Part shown: positions 10,255 through 24,626 of the stretch, piece after piece
Position numbering within the stretch: the stretch's first letter is position 1
Layout: each line of letters starts with the position of its first letter
NCBI GenBank assembly: GCA_965199165.1
Contig: OZ240681.1
Coordinates: 3,596,001 to 3,660,000, forward strand
Reading direction: 5' to 3'
From: LMUY01 sp965199165
Lineage (GTDB): Bacteria; Pseudomonadota; Alphaproteobacteria; Acetobacterales; Acetobacteraceae
Length of the DNA: 64,000 bases
Notes under the pieces: generated by a model
Told to the model about the DNA's origin: nothing
Databases searched by the model: none
What the model saw: the letters and a program-made list of their open reading frames with translations, nothing else
Made by a program: the position numbers and the translations under genes

Positions 10255-11487
10255 ATGATCACCCGTCGTTCCACCGTCGGCCTGCTGGCCGGCACGGCCA
10301 TGGCCTCGACCCTGGGCAATGCGGCCCAGGCGGCGGATAAGGTCATCCGGATCGGGCTGAACTTCTCCCTGACCGGCGGCGACGCCGAGAGCGCCGCGCG
10401 CATGCGGGATGGCGCACTGATGGCGATCGACGAGGCGAACACCAAGGGCACCGTCAAGGGCTACAAGATCGAGGCGGTGGTGCTGGATGACGCCACGGCG
10501 ACGGCTGGCCAATACGACCCGGCACAGGCGGCGACCAACGCCCGCAAGTTCGTGTCCGACAAGACCGTGGTCGGTGCGGTCGGTCCGCAGATGAGCGGTG
10601 CGGGCAAGGCGATGGCGCCGATCCTGAGCCAGGGTGGCCTCGCCATCATTACGCCGTCCTCCACCAACCCGGATTTGACCGACCCGAAATTCGCCGACCA
10701 GTACCGCCCCGCCGGCAAGGCGATCTACTTCCGTACCGTGACCACCGACGCCTTCCAGGGCCCGAACATGGCCGACTTCTTCGCCGAGAAGCTCGGCGTG
10801 AAGTCCGTCTACGTGCTGGATGACCAGGGCGCCTACGGCGTCGGCATGGCGGACGCGTTCCAGAAGCGGATCGCGGACAAGGGCGTCAAGGTGCTCGGCC
10901 GCGACCAGCTGGACCCGAAGGCGGCGGATTATTCGGCGATCCTGACCAAGATCAAGTCGATGAACGCGGACGGCCTGTACTACGGCGGCGTCGGCACGGC
11001 AGGCGTCAAGCTCATCAAGCAGTCCTACGACATCCTGCCGGACATCAAGAAGGGCGGCGGCGACGGCATCTACGGGGGTGACCTGCTGAAGGGCGCCGGC
11101 TTCCCGGCGATCGAGGGGTGGTACGCGACCATCGCCGCGCCGCACATGACGGAGGACACCAAGCTGTCGACCTGGATGGCGGCGTTCAAGAAGAAGTATG
11201 GCGCTCCCCCGGAAGACTACTCGATCACGTCCTACGATGCGGCCAGCATCATCATCGACGCGATCAAGACCGTCGCGGCCACGGGCAAGCCGGTGACGCG
11301 CGAGGCGGTCCGCGATGCGATCCAGGCGGGCAAGTACAAGACGTTGCAGGGTGACATCTCGTTCGACGCCAATGGCGACTTGAACAGCAAGGTGGTCAGC
11401 GTCTTCCAGGTCAAGAAGGACGACAAGCAGCCATTGGACGACGTCGGCGCGCAGTACCACTACATCGGCGTGGCGCCCACGAGCTGA
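10255..11487 (+). CDS. livJ: Branched-chain amino acid ABC transporter, periplasmic binding protein
   Basis: A 410-residue type 1 periplasmic binding protein of the Liv/HAAT family. It starts with a signal peptide containing RR (TRRSTVGLLAGTAMASTLGNAAQAA), then GLNFSLTGGDAESA and GAVGPQMSGAGKAMAPI, the lobes that bind amino-acid-like ligands. ATG 10255 is preceded by CAGGAG; an upstream in-frame ATG at 10159 would bury the signal peptide. First gene of a livJ-livH-livMG-livF set. Amino acid specificity cannot be read from sequence; the neighbouring molybdenum hydroxylase leaves open another ligand. Confidence 0.93.
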   Translation: MITRRSTVGLLAGTAMASTLGNAAQAADKVIRIGLNFSLTGGDAESAARMRDGALMAIDEANTKGTVKGYKIEAVVLDDATATAGQYDPAQAATNARKFVSDKTVVGAVGPQMSGAGKAMAPILSQGGLAIITPSSTNPDLTDPKFADQYRPAGKAIYFRTVTTDAFQGPNMADFFAEKLGVKSVYVLDDQGAYGVGMADAFQKRIADKGVKVLGRDQLDPKAADYSAILTKIKSMNADGLYYGGVGTAGVKLIKQSYDILPDIKKGGGDGIYGGDLLKGAGFPAIEGWYATIAAPHMTEDTKLSTWMAAFKKKYGAPPEDYSITSYDAASIIIDAIKTVAATGKPVTREAVRDAIQAGKYKTLQGDISFDANGDLNSKVVSVFQVKKDDKQPLDDVGAQYHYIGVAPTS

Positions 11488-11497
11488 TTTCCAGCGC

Positions 11498-12426
11498 ATG
11501 ACGTCAGTCGACCTCCTCGTCCAGCAGATCATCAACGGGATCAGCCTGGGGGCGATGTACGCGCTCATCGCCCTGGGCTTCACCCTGGTCTACGGGATCA
11601 TGGAGCTCATCAACTTCTCCCACTTCAACGTCTTCATGGTGGGGTCGTTCGTGGCGCTCTACGTGCTGGAGGCGTTCGGCATCACCGGACAGTCGACGCT
11701 GATGAGCGGATGGCCGCTGGTCGGCGTGCTGGCGGCGGCACTCGCGGTGACCATGGCGTTCTGCGGCGTCCTCGGCGTGGGGATCGAGCGGCTGTCGCTG
11801 CGCCCGTTGCGGGGCGTGAAGGGGCCGTCGGCGATGATCACCACCATCGGCGTGTCCTACATCCTGTTCAACGTCGTGCTGCTGTTCCTGGGGGCGGACA
11901 CCAAGAACTACCCCAACCCCCTGCCGCCGTTGACCTTCGCCATCGGCGGAGCGGTGCTGCGGCTGCGCGAGATCCTGATCTGGCTGATCTCCCTGGCGCT
12001 GATGCTGGCGCTCTACGTCTTTACCCGGCGCAGCAAGATGGGCAAGGCGATGCGGGCCACCGCGCAGGACCCGGAGGCAGCCCGCATGATGGGTGTCGAG
12101 GTCGACCGGGTGATAATGACCGCGTTCTTTATCGGCTCGGCGCTGGCCGGGGCGGGAGGGATGGTCTTCGGATTATACTATAATTTCACCAGCTTCGTCA
12201 TCGGCTACAGCGCCGGGTTGCGTGCGTTCACGGCCGCGGTGCTGGGCGGGATCGGCAACGTGCCGGGCGCCATGCTGGGGGGCATGATCATCGGCCTGAT
12301 CGAGACGCTCAGCGGCCAGGTGGTCGCGGTGCGCTGGACGGACGTGATCATCTTCTCGCTGCTGGTGCTGGTGCTGGTGTTCCGCCCAGCCGGGCTGCTG
12401 GGGCGCGTGGCGCCGAACAAGTCCTG

Positions 12427-12427
<1 letters not shown>
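11498..12427 (+). CDS. livH: Branched-chain amino acid ABC transporter permease LivH
   Basis: A 309-residue inner-membrane permease with about eight hydrophobic segments. It opens with the family signature QQIINGISLGAMYALIALGF, then TLVYGIMELINFSHF, and has the EAA-like loop near AVLGGIGNVPGAMLGG. The ATG follows livJ by 10 bases. Its last base overlaps the ATG of the permease/ATPase fusion gene (TGATG), so the subunits are translationally coupled. Confidence 0.95.
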
Positions 12428-15178
<2,751 letters not shown>

Positions 15179-15267
15179 ACAGCACGCCCTACCTGGGAAG
15201 ACGACTTGACCGCTCGTCCGCCGCCGCCACACTGTGAGAGGAATATTGCAAATTCGGGAGATCCGCC

Positions 15268-15759
<492 letters not shown>

Positions 15760-15846
15760 GTCCGCGTGCGGGGCGACCCGCGACTGACGACCCAAGGGAT
15801 CGCTTCACGAACCGGCGAGAGACCGGGCAGGGCAGGGGAACGGATC

Positions 15847-18228
<2,382 letters not shown>

Positions 18229-18237
18229 GGGCAGACG

Positions 18238-19029
18238 ATGTACGATTTCGCGTTCCAGAAGCCGGCCACCGTGGCCGATGCGGTGAAGATGCTGGGCAGT
18301 GACATGGAGGCAAAGGCGCTGGCGGGCGGCCAGACCTTCATCCCCGTTCTGAAGCAGCGGCTCAACAAGCCCTCGGTGATCGTGGACCTCAACGGGCTTG
18401 GCCTTGTGGGCATCACGGCGGCGCCGGACAAGATCACCATCGGCGCCATGACCAACCACAACGCCATCATGTCCGATCCGGACATCCAGGCGCGCATCCC
18501 TGGCCTGGCCAAGATGGCGTCGTGGATCGGCGACACGCAGGTGCGGCATCGCGGCACGATGGGCGGTTCGCTGGCCAACAACGACCCCTCCGCCTGCTAC
18601 CCCGCGGCCGCGCTGGCGATCGGGGCCACCGTCATCACCGACAAGCGGCGCATCCCGATCGACGAGTATTTCCAGGGGATGTTCACCACCGCCCTGGCGC
18701 CGGAGGAGCTGATCACCGCGGTCGAGTTCCCGATCCCGGAGAAGAGCAACTACGAGAAGTTCCGCAACCCGGCGTCGCGCTACGCCATGGTCGGCGTGTT
18801 TGTGGCCAAGGGCCCGGCCGGCGTGCGGGTGGCGATCACCGGTGCGGCACAGGACGGCGTGTTCCGCCACACCGCGATGGAGCAGGCCCTGACCGCCACC
18901 TGGTCCGCCGACGCGCTCAAGGGGATCGTGACCCCGCCGACCGGGCTGAACAGCGACATCCACGCCAGCGCCGAATACCGCGCCCACTTGATCGGCGTGA
19001 TGGCCCGCCGTGCGGTGGCGGGTGCGTAA
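18238..19029 (+). CDS. coxM: CoxM-like FAD-binding subunit of molybdenum hydroxylase
   Basis: A 263-residue flavin subunit with the two FAD contacts of the family: AGGQTFIP near residue 31 and TMGGSLANNDP near residue 103. A C-terminal CO_deh_flav_C domain follows. It accepts electrons from the CoxS-like clusters and passes them to the respiratory chain or another acceptor. It lies nine bases after coxL and ends at a strong hairpin shared with fmt on the other strand. No coxDEFG maturation genes follow, which also suits a form II cluster. Confidence 0.92.
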   Translation: MYDFAFQKPATVADAVKMLGSDMEAKALAGGQTFIPVLKQRLNKPSVIVDLNGLGLVGITAAPDKITIGAMTNHNAIMSDPDIQARIPGLAKMASWIGDTQVRHRGTMGGSLANNDPSACYPAAALAIGATVITDKRRIPIDEYFQGMFTTALAPEELITAVEFPIPEKSNYEKFRNPASRYAMVGVFVAKGPAGVRVAITGAAQDGVFRHTAMEQALTATWSADALKGIVTPPTGLNSDIHASAEYRAHLIGVMARRAVAGA

Positions 19030-19067
19030 CGGGCGGAGGAATTCGTCTAGATCAATGGCGTAGGTGG

Positions 19068-19099
19068 AAAGCGCAGCGTCTTCAACCGCCGCGCTTTTT
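19068..19099. terminator. Bidirectional intrinsic terminator between coxM and fmt
   Basis: AAAGCGC (19068-19074) pairs with GCGCTTT (19091-19097). Three further inner pairs follow after one mismatch, and TTTTT lies at 19095-19099 with an A-tract on the other side. It sits between the convergent ends of coxM (+) and fmt (-), and reads as a terminator in both directions. Confidence 0.75.
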
Positions 19100-19103
19100 C
19101 GCG

Positions 19104-20009
19104 CTAGGTGGCCAGGATGGCGCCCGCCGGAATGGGTTGACCACGTAGGAAGGCGTCCGCTGCGGCAGGCGCACGGCCCGGCCGCTGAACCCGCAGGAGG
19201 CGAAGCGCGCCGGAGCCGCAGGCGATCGTCAGCCCGGACAGCACCGTTCCCGGCGCGCCGCTTCCGTCCACCGGCTCCGCCTCCAAGACCTTCAGCACTT
19301 CGCCACCCAGCCGGCACGTCGTGCCCGGCCACGGCGTCAGCGCCCGCACGCGGCGGTCCAACGCCACTGCCGGCTGGGTCCAATCCAACACGCTGTCCGC
19401 GCGCGACAGCTTCGGGGCGTAGGTCGCGCCCGCCTCCGGCTGCGGCTCGGCCACCGGCGCCTCCGCCAAGGCGCGCAAGACCAAGGTGGCCCCGAGCTGC
19501 GCCAGGCTGTCGTGCAACGAGGCAGCTGTTGCGCGCGCGCCGATCGGCACCGCCGCCTTCAACAGCATCGCCCCCGTGTCCAGCCCGGCGTCCATCTGCA
19601 TGATGGTGATGCCGGTTTCCGTATCGCCTGCCAGCACCGCCGCCTGGATCGGCGCGGCACCGCGCCAGCGCGGCAGAAGGCTCGCGTGGATGTTCAGGCA
19701 GCCACGTCGCGGCGCGTCCAGCATCGCCTGCGGCAGGATCAGCCCGTATGCCGCCACCACGGCCGCGTTCAATCGAAGGCCAGCGAACGCCGCCTGCGCT
19801 GCCAGGTCGCGTTTGAGCGAGGCGGGATGGCGCACCGGCAGGCCCAGCGCCTCGGCCGCCTGGTGCACCGGGCAGCGCACCACGGACTGGCCGCGGCCGG
19901 CCGGGCGAGGCGGTTGGGTGTAGACGGCGACGATCTCGTGCCCGGCCTGGTGGAGCGCGTGCAGCGCGGGGACGGCGAAGCCCGGGCTGCCCATGAAGGC
20001 CAGCCGCAT
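19104..20009 (-). CDS. fmt: Methionyl-tRNA formyltransferase
   Basis: A 301-residue enzyme that formylates initiator Met-tRNA using 10-formyl-THF. It begins RLAFMGSPGFAVPALHAL, and carries the formyl-transferase motif NIHASLLPRWRGAAPIQAA and the acid motif MQMDAGLDTGAML. A C-terminal OB-like domain follows from about residue 205. The ATG at 20009 shares one base with the def stop codon (TGATG); a GTG one codon upstream is less likely. Cotranscribed with def. Confidence 0.96.
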   Translation of the reverse strand: MRLAFMGSPGFAVPALHALHQAGHEIVAVYTQPPRPAGRGQSVVRCPVHQAAEALGLPVRHPASLKRDLAAQAAFAGLRLNAAVVAAYGLILPQAMLDAPRRGCLNIHASLLPRWRGAAPIQAAVLAGDTETGITIMQMDAGLDTGAMLLKAAVPIGARATAASLHDSLAQLGATLVLRALAEAPVAEPQPEAGATYAPKLSRADSVLDWTQPAVALDRRVRALTPWPGTTCRLGGEVLKVLEAEPVDGSGAPGTVLSGLTIACGSGALRLLRVQRPGRAPAAADAFLRGQPIPAGAILAT

Positions 20010-20551
20010 CACTCCGCCGCCTTCTGCTTCATTTCCTTGGCCAGCCGGCGCATCAGCATGTTCCGCTTGAGCGCGGACAGGTGGTCGACGAACAGGATCC
20101 CGTCCAGGTGGTCCAGTTCATGCTGCAGGCATGCGGCAAGGAGCCCGTCCCCCTCGATCTGCCGCTGGACTCCCGCCAGATCCTCGTAGCGCACGGTCAC
20201 GCGCGCCGGGCGGGACACGTCGGCATACTGGTTCGGCACGGACAGGCAGCCTTCCTCCCGGGTGGCAAGCTCCTTGGCCGCCGCCACGATCTGCGGGTTG
20301 ATCAGCGTCACCGGCTGCGGGGCGTTGTCCGGCATCAGGTCTATCACGACGACCCGCAGGCCCACGCCCACCTGCGGCGCCGCCAGCCCGATGCCCGGCG
20401 CTTTATACATCGCGTCGAACATGCGGGGCACCAGCGCCTTCACCGCCTCGGCGTCGCCTGGGCCGACCTTGCGGGCCTTGGTGCGCAGGGCGGCGTGCGG
20501 CGCGATCAGGATGGGCAGCGTGTCGGCGGGTTCGACCATGGTCGAGCGCAT
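20009..20551 (-). CDS. def: Peptide deformylase
   Basis: Metal-dependent enzyme that removes the N-formyl group from nascent proteins, the partner of fmt. All three motifs are present: GIGLAAPQVG, EEGCLSVP (metal-binding Cys) and QHELDHLDG (two metal-binding His and catalytic Glu). Two starts compete: ATG at 20551, four bases after AGGCGG, and ATG at 20539, which begins directly before the conserved LPILIAP. The longer is given. Open frame further upstream is GC-rich noise. Confidence 0.95.
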   Translation of the reverse strand: MRSTMVEPADTLPILIAPHAALRTKARKVGPGDAEAVKALVPRMFDAMYKAPGIGLAAPQVGVGLRVVVIDLMPDNAPQPVTLINPQIVAAAKELATREEGCLSVPNQYADVSRPARVTVRYEDLAGVQRQIEGDGLLAACLQHELDHLDGILFVDHLSALKRNMLMRRLAKEMKQKAAE

Positions 20552-20640
20552 GTAGCCGCCTGCGCCCGGCCGTTCAACGTGTGTGCCTGCCCGTCCGCGT
20601 GGTCTTGCATCCGAAGCCGCCCGAGCCAAGATGAAGCGTC

Positions 20641-20695
20641 GACGAGGCGCCGCAGTCGGGTCTCGTCATCGTCTCGCTCGATGGAGGAGGCTCCG
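20641..20695 (+). promoter_or_regulatory. Possible ROSE-like RNA thermometer before hsp20
   Basis: Hairpin one pairs GACGAG (20641-20646) with CTCGTC (20662-20667). Hairpin two folds the ribosome site on itself. TCGCTC at 20674-20679 pairs with GAGGA at 20684-20688 across a four-base loop, with one bulged G. The UYGCU box and bulged G opposite the Shine-Dalgarno are hallmarks of ROSE elements, which control small heat-shock genes in alpha- and gammaproteobacteria. The start codon is five bases after GGAGGAGG. Confidence 0.5.
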
Positions 20696-21169
20696 ATGTC
20701 GTCGACCCGCGTCTTCGCGTCCCCGCTTTTCGTCGGGTTCGACCAGCTCGAGCAGATGTTGGAGCGTGCATCCAAGTCTCCGTCGGACGGGTATCCTCCA
20801 TACAACATCGAACAGGTAAGCGGCACGACGCTGCGCATCACCCTGGCCGTGGCCGGGTTCACCATGGAAGACCTGCAGATCACGCAGGAGGATAACCAGT
20901 TGGTCATCCGCGGACGGCAGACTGATGACTCGCAAGGGCGGATCTTCCTCCATCGCGGGATCGCCGCGCGTCAGTTCCAGCGGGCGTTCATCATGGCGGA
21001 GGGCATCGACGTGAAGGGGGCGTGGCTGGATAGCGGGTTGTTGCATATCGAGCTGTCCCGGCCGCAACCGGAGGCCCGGGTCAAGACGATCCCGATCACG
21101 CGGTCCAGCGGCGCGCGCGTCGTGGATGCCGAGCAGCGGTTCGTGCAGAGCAAGGCTGACAAGGGCTGA
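20696..21169 (+). CDS. Hsp20 family small heat-shock protein
   Basis: A 157-residue ATP-independent holdase of the IbpA type. The N-terminus has the typical PLFVGFDQLEQMLERA, followed by YPPYNIEQVSGTTLRITLAVAGF, which leads into an alpha-crystallin domain. The C-terminal partner-binding motif reads IPI (KTIPITRSS). The ATG at 20696 follows a strong GGAGGAGG and a possible RNA thermometer. A longer frame-open stretch upstream overlaps def on the other strand and is not coding. It is followed by a DUF1150 gene, an arrangement common in alphaproteobacteria. Confidence 0.93.
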   Translation: MSSTRVFASPLFVGFDQLEQMLERASKSPSDGYPPYNIEQVSGTTLRITLAVAGFTMEDLQITQEDNQLVIRGRQTDDSQGRIFLHRGIAARQFQRAFIMAEGIDVKGAWLDSGLLHIELSRPQPEARVKTIPITRSSGARVVDAEQRFVQSKADKG

Positions 21170-21237
21170 CGGCCCAGGCCAGCAGAACGTGACGATGACG
21201 GCCTGCCGATCGCGGAGGCCGGTGCGAGGAGCACATC

Positions 21238-21474
21238 ATGATTGAGACGACGGAAGCCACCACCCAGCGCATCGACGTGCGGCACATGACGCCGGACCAG
21301 CTTCAGCAGCTCGGGATTTCGCAGATAGCCTACGTCAAGCCGGTCATGTTGAACGGTGCGGCCATGTTCGCGATCCACGCCGCCGACGGGTCACCCATGG
21401 CCGTGGCCGAGGACCGGGCCCTCGCGCTTGCGGCCATCGTCGAGCACGAGATGATCCCGACGCTGGTGCACTAG
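21238..21474 (+). CDS. DUF1150 family protein
   Basis: A 78-residue protein of the DUF1150 family, recognised by ISQIAYVKPV, MFAIHAADGSPMAV and the C-terminal MIPTLVH. Function unknown. Homologues commonly sit directly after hsp20 in alphaproteobacteria, as here (68 bases downstream), so it may belong to the heat-shock response. GAGGAGC precedes the ATG. Confidence 0.85.
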   Translation: MIETTEATTQRIDVRHMTPDQLQQLGISQIAYVKPVMLNGAAMFAIHAADGSPMAVAEDRALALAAIVEHEMIPTLVH

Positions 21475-21507
21475 CCGCGCGAGGCCAGGCGTCGCATCAA
21501 GCGGCGT

Positions 21508-21684
21508 TCAGCCGAGGAAGAACGCCAGCAGGATCAGCAATACGACGATGGCGACGGCGGCCATGGTCACGAAGCTGGTGAAGCTGCCCCAGAACGCCTG
21601 CCGGTCGGCGACGAAGGCGTCGATTGCGGACGGCCCAGGCTCCGTGATCGTCGTTGTGGTCTGCGGCGAGGTGATGGTTGCCAT
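21508..21684 (-). CDS. aa3-type cytochrome c oxidase subunit IV (COX4_pro_2 family)
   Basis: A 58-residue single-span membrane protein. After a short polar N-terminus comes the family core FVADRQAFWGSFTSF, then the hydrophobic segment AAVAIVVLLILLAFFLG. This small subunit accompanies aa3 oxidases in alphaproteobacteria and is often encoded away from the main cox operon. The ATG at 21684 was chosen because the upstream open frame has no similarity and runs into purN. No other oxidase gene lies nearby. Confidence 0.82.
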   Translation of the reverse strand: MATITSPQTTTTITEPGPSAIDAFVADRQAFWGSFTSFVTMAAVAIVVLLILLAFFLG

Positions 21685-21715
21685 GGTGGCCTTCGGACGG
21701 GGGCGATGCCCGCTT

Positions 21716-22357
21716 CTAGGGCGGGTTCGCCCGCACTGGCAAGGGGTTGAGCAGCGCGGCATCGGCAGCCGGAGCCGCCATCGGGTGGTCGCCGAGATAC
21801 GCCGCCAGCGCCGCGGGATACAGGCGATGTTCCTGCACGAGCACCCGGGCGGCCAGCGTGTCCGGTGTGTCACCCGGCATCACCGGCACTGCCGCCTGCC
21901 CCAGGATCGGGCCATCGTCCATGACCTCCGTGACCAGGTGCACGGTGCAGCCATGGAGGCGGCAACCCGCCTGCAACGCGCGCGCATGGGTGTGCAGCCC
22001 TGGGAAAGCCGGCAGCAGGGACGGGTGGATGTTCAGCATGCGCCCCGCCCACAGGGTCACCAGCCTGGGCGTGAGGAGGCGCATGTAGCCGGCCAAGCAC
22101 ACGAGCCCGATGTCGTGTTCGATGAGGACGGCGTGGATCGCGTGCTCGTGCGCAGCCCTGTCGGCGAAGCCGCGATGATCGACCGCCACGGCCGCCACCC
22201 CATGCTGCCGTGCCAGCTCCAGGACGGGGGCGTCCGTCCGGTTCGATAGCAGGAGGCTGACCGTTGCGGGAAACCCAGGATTCGCCGCGGCACCGGCGAG
22301 CGCCGCCATGTTGCTGCCGCGCCCGCTGGCCAGCACCGCCACACGGGCGCGTTTCAA
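21716..22357 (-). CDS. purN: Phosphoribosylglycinamide formyltransferase
   Basis: A 213-residue GAR transformylase that uses 10-formyl-THF in purine synthesis. It begins KRARVAVLASGRGSNM, carries the catalytic NIHPSLLPAFPGLHTH with the active Asn/His, and then TEVMDDGPILGQAAVPV with the active Asp. The start is a TTG overlapping the purM stop by two bases, giving the standard MKRARVAVL beginning. Coupled to purM. Confidence 0.95.
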   Translation of the reverse strand: MKRARVAVLASGRGSNMAALAGAAANPGFPATVSLLLSNRTDAPVLELARQHGVAAVAVDHRGFADRAAHEHAIHAVLIEHDIGLVCLAGYMRLLTPRLVTLWAGRMLNIHPSLLPAFPGLHTHARALQAGCRLHGCTVHLVTEVMDDGPILGQAAVPVMPGDTPDTLAARVLVQEHRLYPAALAAYLGDHPMAAPAADAALLNPLPVRANPP

Positions 22358-23364
22358 CGGATCGTCACGCCAGCCGCACCGGCTTCCGTGTGGCCGATGG
22401 TGAACACGGTCTCGCCATGCTCCTCCAACACGGCAGTGGCGGCGACGGAGTCCTCCACGAGGAGCGCCATGCCGATGCCGCAGTTGAACACGCGCAGCAT
22501 CTCGTCCTCGGGCACGCTGCCCTGCTCCGCCAGCCACTCCATGACCGGCGGCCTGGGCCAGGACGCCGCGTCCAGCACGGCCGCCACACCCAGCGGCAGG
22601 GCGCGCCGCAGGTTGCCGGGCAGGCCGCCGCCCGTGATATGCGCCGCCCCGCGAAGCAGCCCGGCGCGGTGCAGGGCCAGGACGGATTTCACGTAGATGC
22701 GTGTCGGCTCCAGCAGCGCCTGCGCCAGGCTGCGCCCGGGCAGGAAGGGCGCCGGGCTGTTCCAGTCAGTGCCGGCGACAATGCGCCGCACCAGGGAGAA
22801 GCCGTTGGAGTGCACGCCGGAGCTTGCCAGGCCGAGCACCGTCTGGCCCGGCGCGACCCCGGCCGGCAACAGGTTCGTCCGCTCCGCGGCGCCGATGGCA
22901 AAGCCCGCGAGGTCGTAGTCGCCGCTGCTGTACAGCCCCGGCATCTCCGCCGTCTCGCCGCCGACCAGGGCACAGCCAGCCAGTTCGCAGCCACGGCCGA
23001 TCCCGGTCACGACGGTGGCGGCCTGCTCCACGTCCAGCGCCCCGGTGGCGAAGTAGTCGAGGAAGACCAGCGGTTCGGCGCCCTGGACGATGAGGTCGTT
23101 CACGCACATCGCCACCAGGTCGATGCCGACCGTGTCGTGCTGCCCGGTCTCGATCGCGATCTTGAGCTTGGTGCCAACGCCGTCGGTGGTGGATACCAGA
23201 ACCGGGTCCCGGAACCCGGCGGCCTTCAGGTCGAACAGTGCGCCGAACCCGCCGAGCCCGCCCATGACTCCGGGGCGTGCGGTGGCGGCGGCAACCGGCT
23301 TGATCCGGTCGACCAGCGCATCGCCGGCCGCGATGTCCACTCCGGCGTCGCGATAGGTCGTCAT
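22354..23364 (-). CDS. purM: Phosphoribosylformylglycinamidine cyclo-ligase
   Basis: A 336-residue AIR synthetase that closes the imidazole ring in purine synthesis with ATP. Characteristic segments are YRDAGVDIAAGDALVDRIKP, GFGALFDL, the ATP-binding VSTTDGVGTKLKIA and VGGETAEMPGLY, and THITGGGLPGN-like AHITGGGLPGN. The ATG at 23364 gives MTTYRDAGV; 80 upstream codons of open frame are not coding. Divergent from the AI-2E family exporter gene. Confidence 0.96.
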   Translation of the reverse strand: MTTYRDAGVDIAAGDALVDRIKPVAAATARPGVMGGLGGFGALFDLKAAGFRDPVLVSTTDGVGTKLKIAIETGQHDTVGIDLVAMCVNDLIVQGAEPLVFLDYFATGALDVEQAATVVTGIGRGCELAGCALVGGETAEMPGLYSSGDYDLAGFAIGAAERTNLLPAGVAPGQTVLGLASSGVHSNGFSLVRRIVAGTDWNSPAPFLPGRSLAQALLEPTRIYVKSVLALHRAGLLRGAAHITGGGLPGNLRRALPLGVAAVLDAASWPRPPVMEWLAEQGSVPEDEMLRVFNCGIGMALLVEDSVAATAVLEEHGETVFTIGHTEAGAAGVTIR

Positions 23365-23420
23365 TGTCTGGGCAACCTCGCGGAATGCTGTAGCCGCGCG
23401 GTTGGATAGGCTATTATCGC

Positions 23421-23448
23421 CCGTATGACGAGAGCCCCAACCATACGG
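23421..23448. promoter_or_regulatory. Inverted repeat in purM / AI-2E exporter divergent region
   Basis: CCGTATG (23421-23427) and CATACGG (23442-23448) form a perfect 7-bp inverted repeat with a 14-base spacer, 24 bases before the exporter start and 57 bases from purM. TATTAT just upstream could be a -10 element. It may be an operator or a 5' hairpin. No matching repeat was seen elsewhere in the window. Confidence 0.3.
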
Positions 23449-23471
23449 AGCGCGGACCGGCGGCTGCGGGC

Positions 23472-24626
23472 GTGAGCCAAGCGACCACCCGCGTGGCGCC
23501 GCGCCTGCCGGAGCTGCCATCCCCGCCGCCGGCGCCGCCGGAACCGCGGCATGCCACGCGGGCGCAGCGCATCGCGCTGCTGTGCGGCCTCGGCCTGGCG
23601 GCACTGGCGGCGGTGCAGCTGTTCGCCTCCATCCTGCTGCCGTTCGTCGCGGCGGCGGGGATCGCCTACTTCCTGGACCCGCTGGCCGTGCGGCTCACCC
23701 GGGCGGGCATGGGGCGCGGCCTGGCGGCCACCGTGCTGGTGGCGGGGCTGGTGGCCCTCGGCCTGCTGTTCGCCCTGCTGCTCTATCCGCTTATCCTGGC
23801 CCAAATCGGCATCCTCGTGTCGCGCATCCCGGCCTACGTGAACGACCTGCGGGTCTGGGCCGGCGAGGTGATCGTCCACCTGCAGGAGCGGCTGGGCCAG
23901 GACTATGTCGATGGCAAGTTGCGCGACCTGGTGAGCGGCCAGGCCGGCGCGATGCTGGGCTTCCTGGCCAGCGCGCTGAGCCGGATCGTGGGCGGCGGGT
24001 TCGCCCTGTTCAACGTGCTGTCGTTGCTGGTGGTCACGCCGGTGGTTGCGTTCTACCTGCTGCGGGACTGGCCGATCGTGGTCCACCGGGTGGATGGCTG
24101 GCTGCCGCGCCGCTATGCCGGCGTCATGCGCCAGCAGGCGATGGAGATGGACCGCATCTTGTCTGCATGGCTGCGCGGGCAGGCGCTGTGCTGCGTGGTG
24201 CTGGCGGTCTACTACGCCCTGGCGCTGCAACTCGTCGGGCTGGACCTCGGCCTGATCGTGGGGCTGACGGCGGGGTTGCTCTCCTTCATCCCCTATGTCG
24301 GCTCGATCACCGGGGGCGTCACGTCGATCGGGCTGGCGCTGGCGCAGTTCCCCACCTGGGCGGGCGTGGCGGAGGTGGCGGCCGTGTTCGTCACCGGGCA
24401 GTTGCTGGAGGGCTACGTCATCTATCCCCGCTTCCTCGGCGACCGGGTCGAGCTGCATGCGGTGTGGGTCATCTTCGCCCTGTTCGCCGGCGGGGCGGTG
24501 TTCGGCTTCCTTGGCGTCCTGCTGGCGGTCCCTGTGGCGGCGATGATCGGCGTGCTCGCGCGGTTCTGGCTGCGTCGCTACCTGAGCAGCCCGCTCTACT
24601 CGGACCCGCCGGCCGACCGGGCGTGA
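23472..24626 (+). CDS. AI-2E family transporter (PerM-like)
   Basis: A 384-residue membrane protein with about seven to eight hydrophobic segments. Early segments are FASILLPFVAAAGIAYFLDP; the late ones include LIVGLTAGLLSFIPYVGSI and the motif LEGYVIYPRFLGDRVELHAV. Members export autoinducer-2 or act in ion homeostasis; which applies here cannot be told. GTG start. Its stop overlaps the ATG of hdaA by one base (TGATG). The purN-purM-exporter-hdaA neighbourhood is conserved in alphaproteobacteria. Confidence 0.88.
   Translation: MSQATTRVAPRLPELPSPPPAPPEPRHATRAQRIALLCGLGLAALAAVQLFASILLPFVAAAGIAYFLDPLAVRLTRAGMGRGLAATVLVAGLVALGLLFALLLYPLILAQIGILVSRIPAYVNDLRVWAGEVIVHLQERLGQDYVDGKLRDLVSGQAGAMLGFLASALSRIVGGGFALFNVLSLLVVTPVVAFYLLRDWPIVVHRVDGWLPRRYAGVMRQQAMEMDRILSAWLRGQALCCVVLAVYYALALQLVGLDLGLIVGLTAGLLSFIPYVGSITGGVTSIGLALAQFPTWAGVAEVAAVFVTGQLLEGYVIYPRFLGDRVELHAVWVIFALFAGGAVFGFLGVLLAVPVAAMIGVLARFWLRRYLSSPLYSDPPADRA

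Noticed and set aside
20081..20695. N-terminal extension of hsp20 back to 20081
   Set aside because: The extension overlaps def antisense and has shadow composition; the strong ribosome site before 20696 and the family length fix the start.
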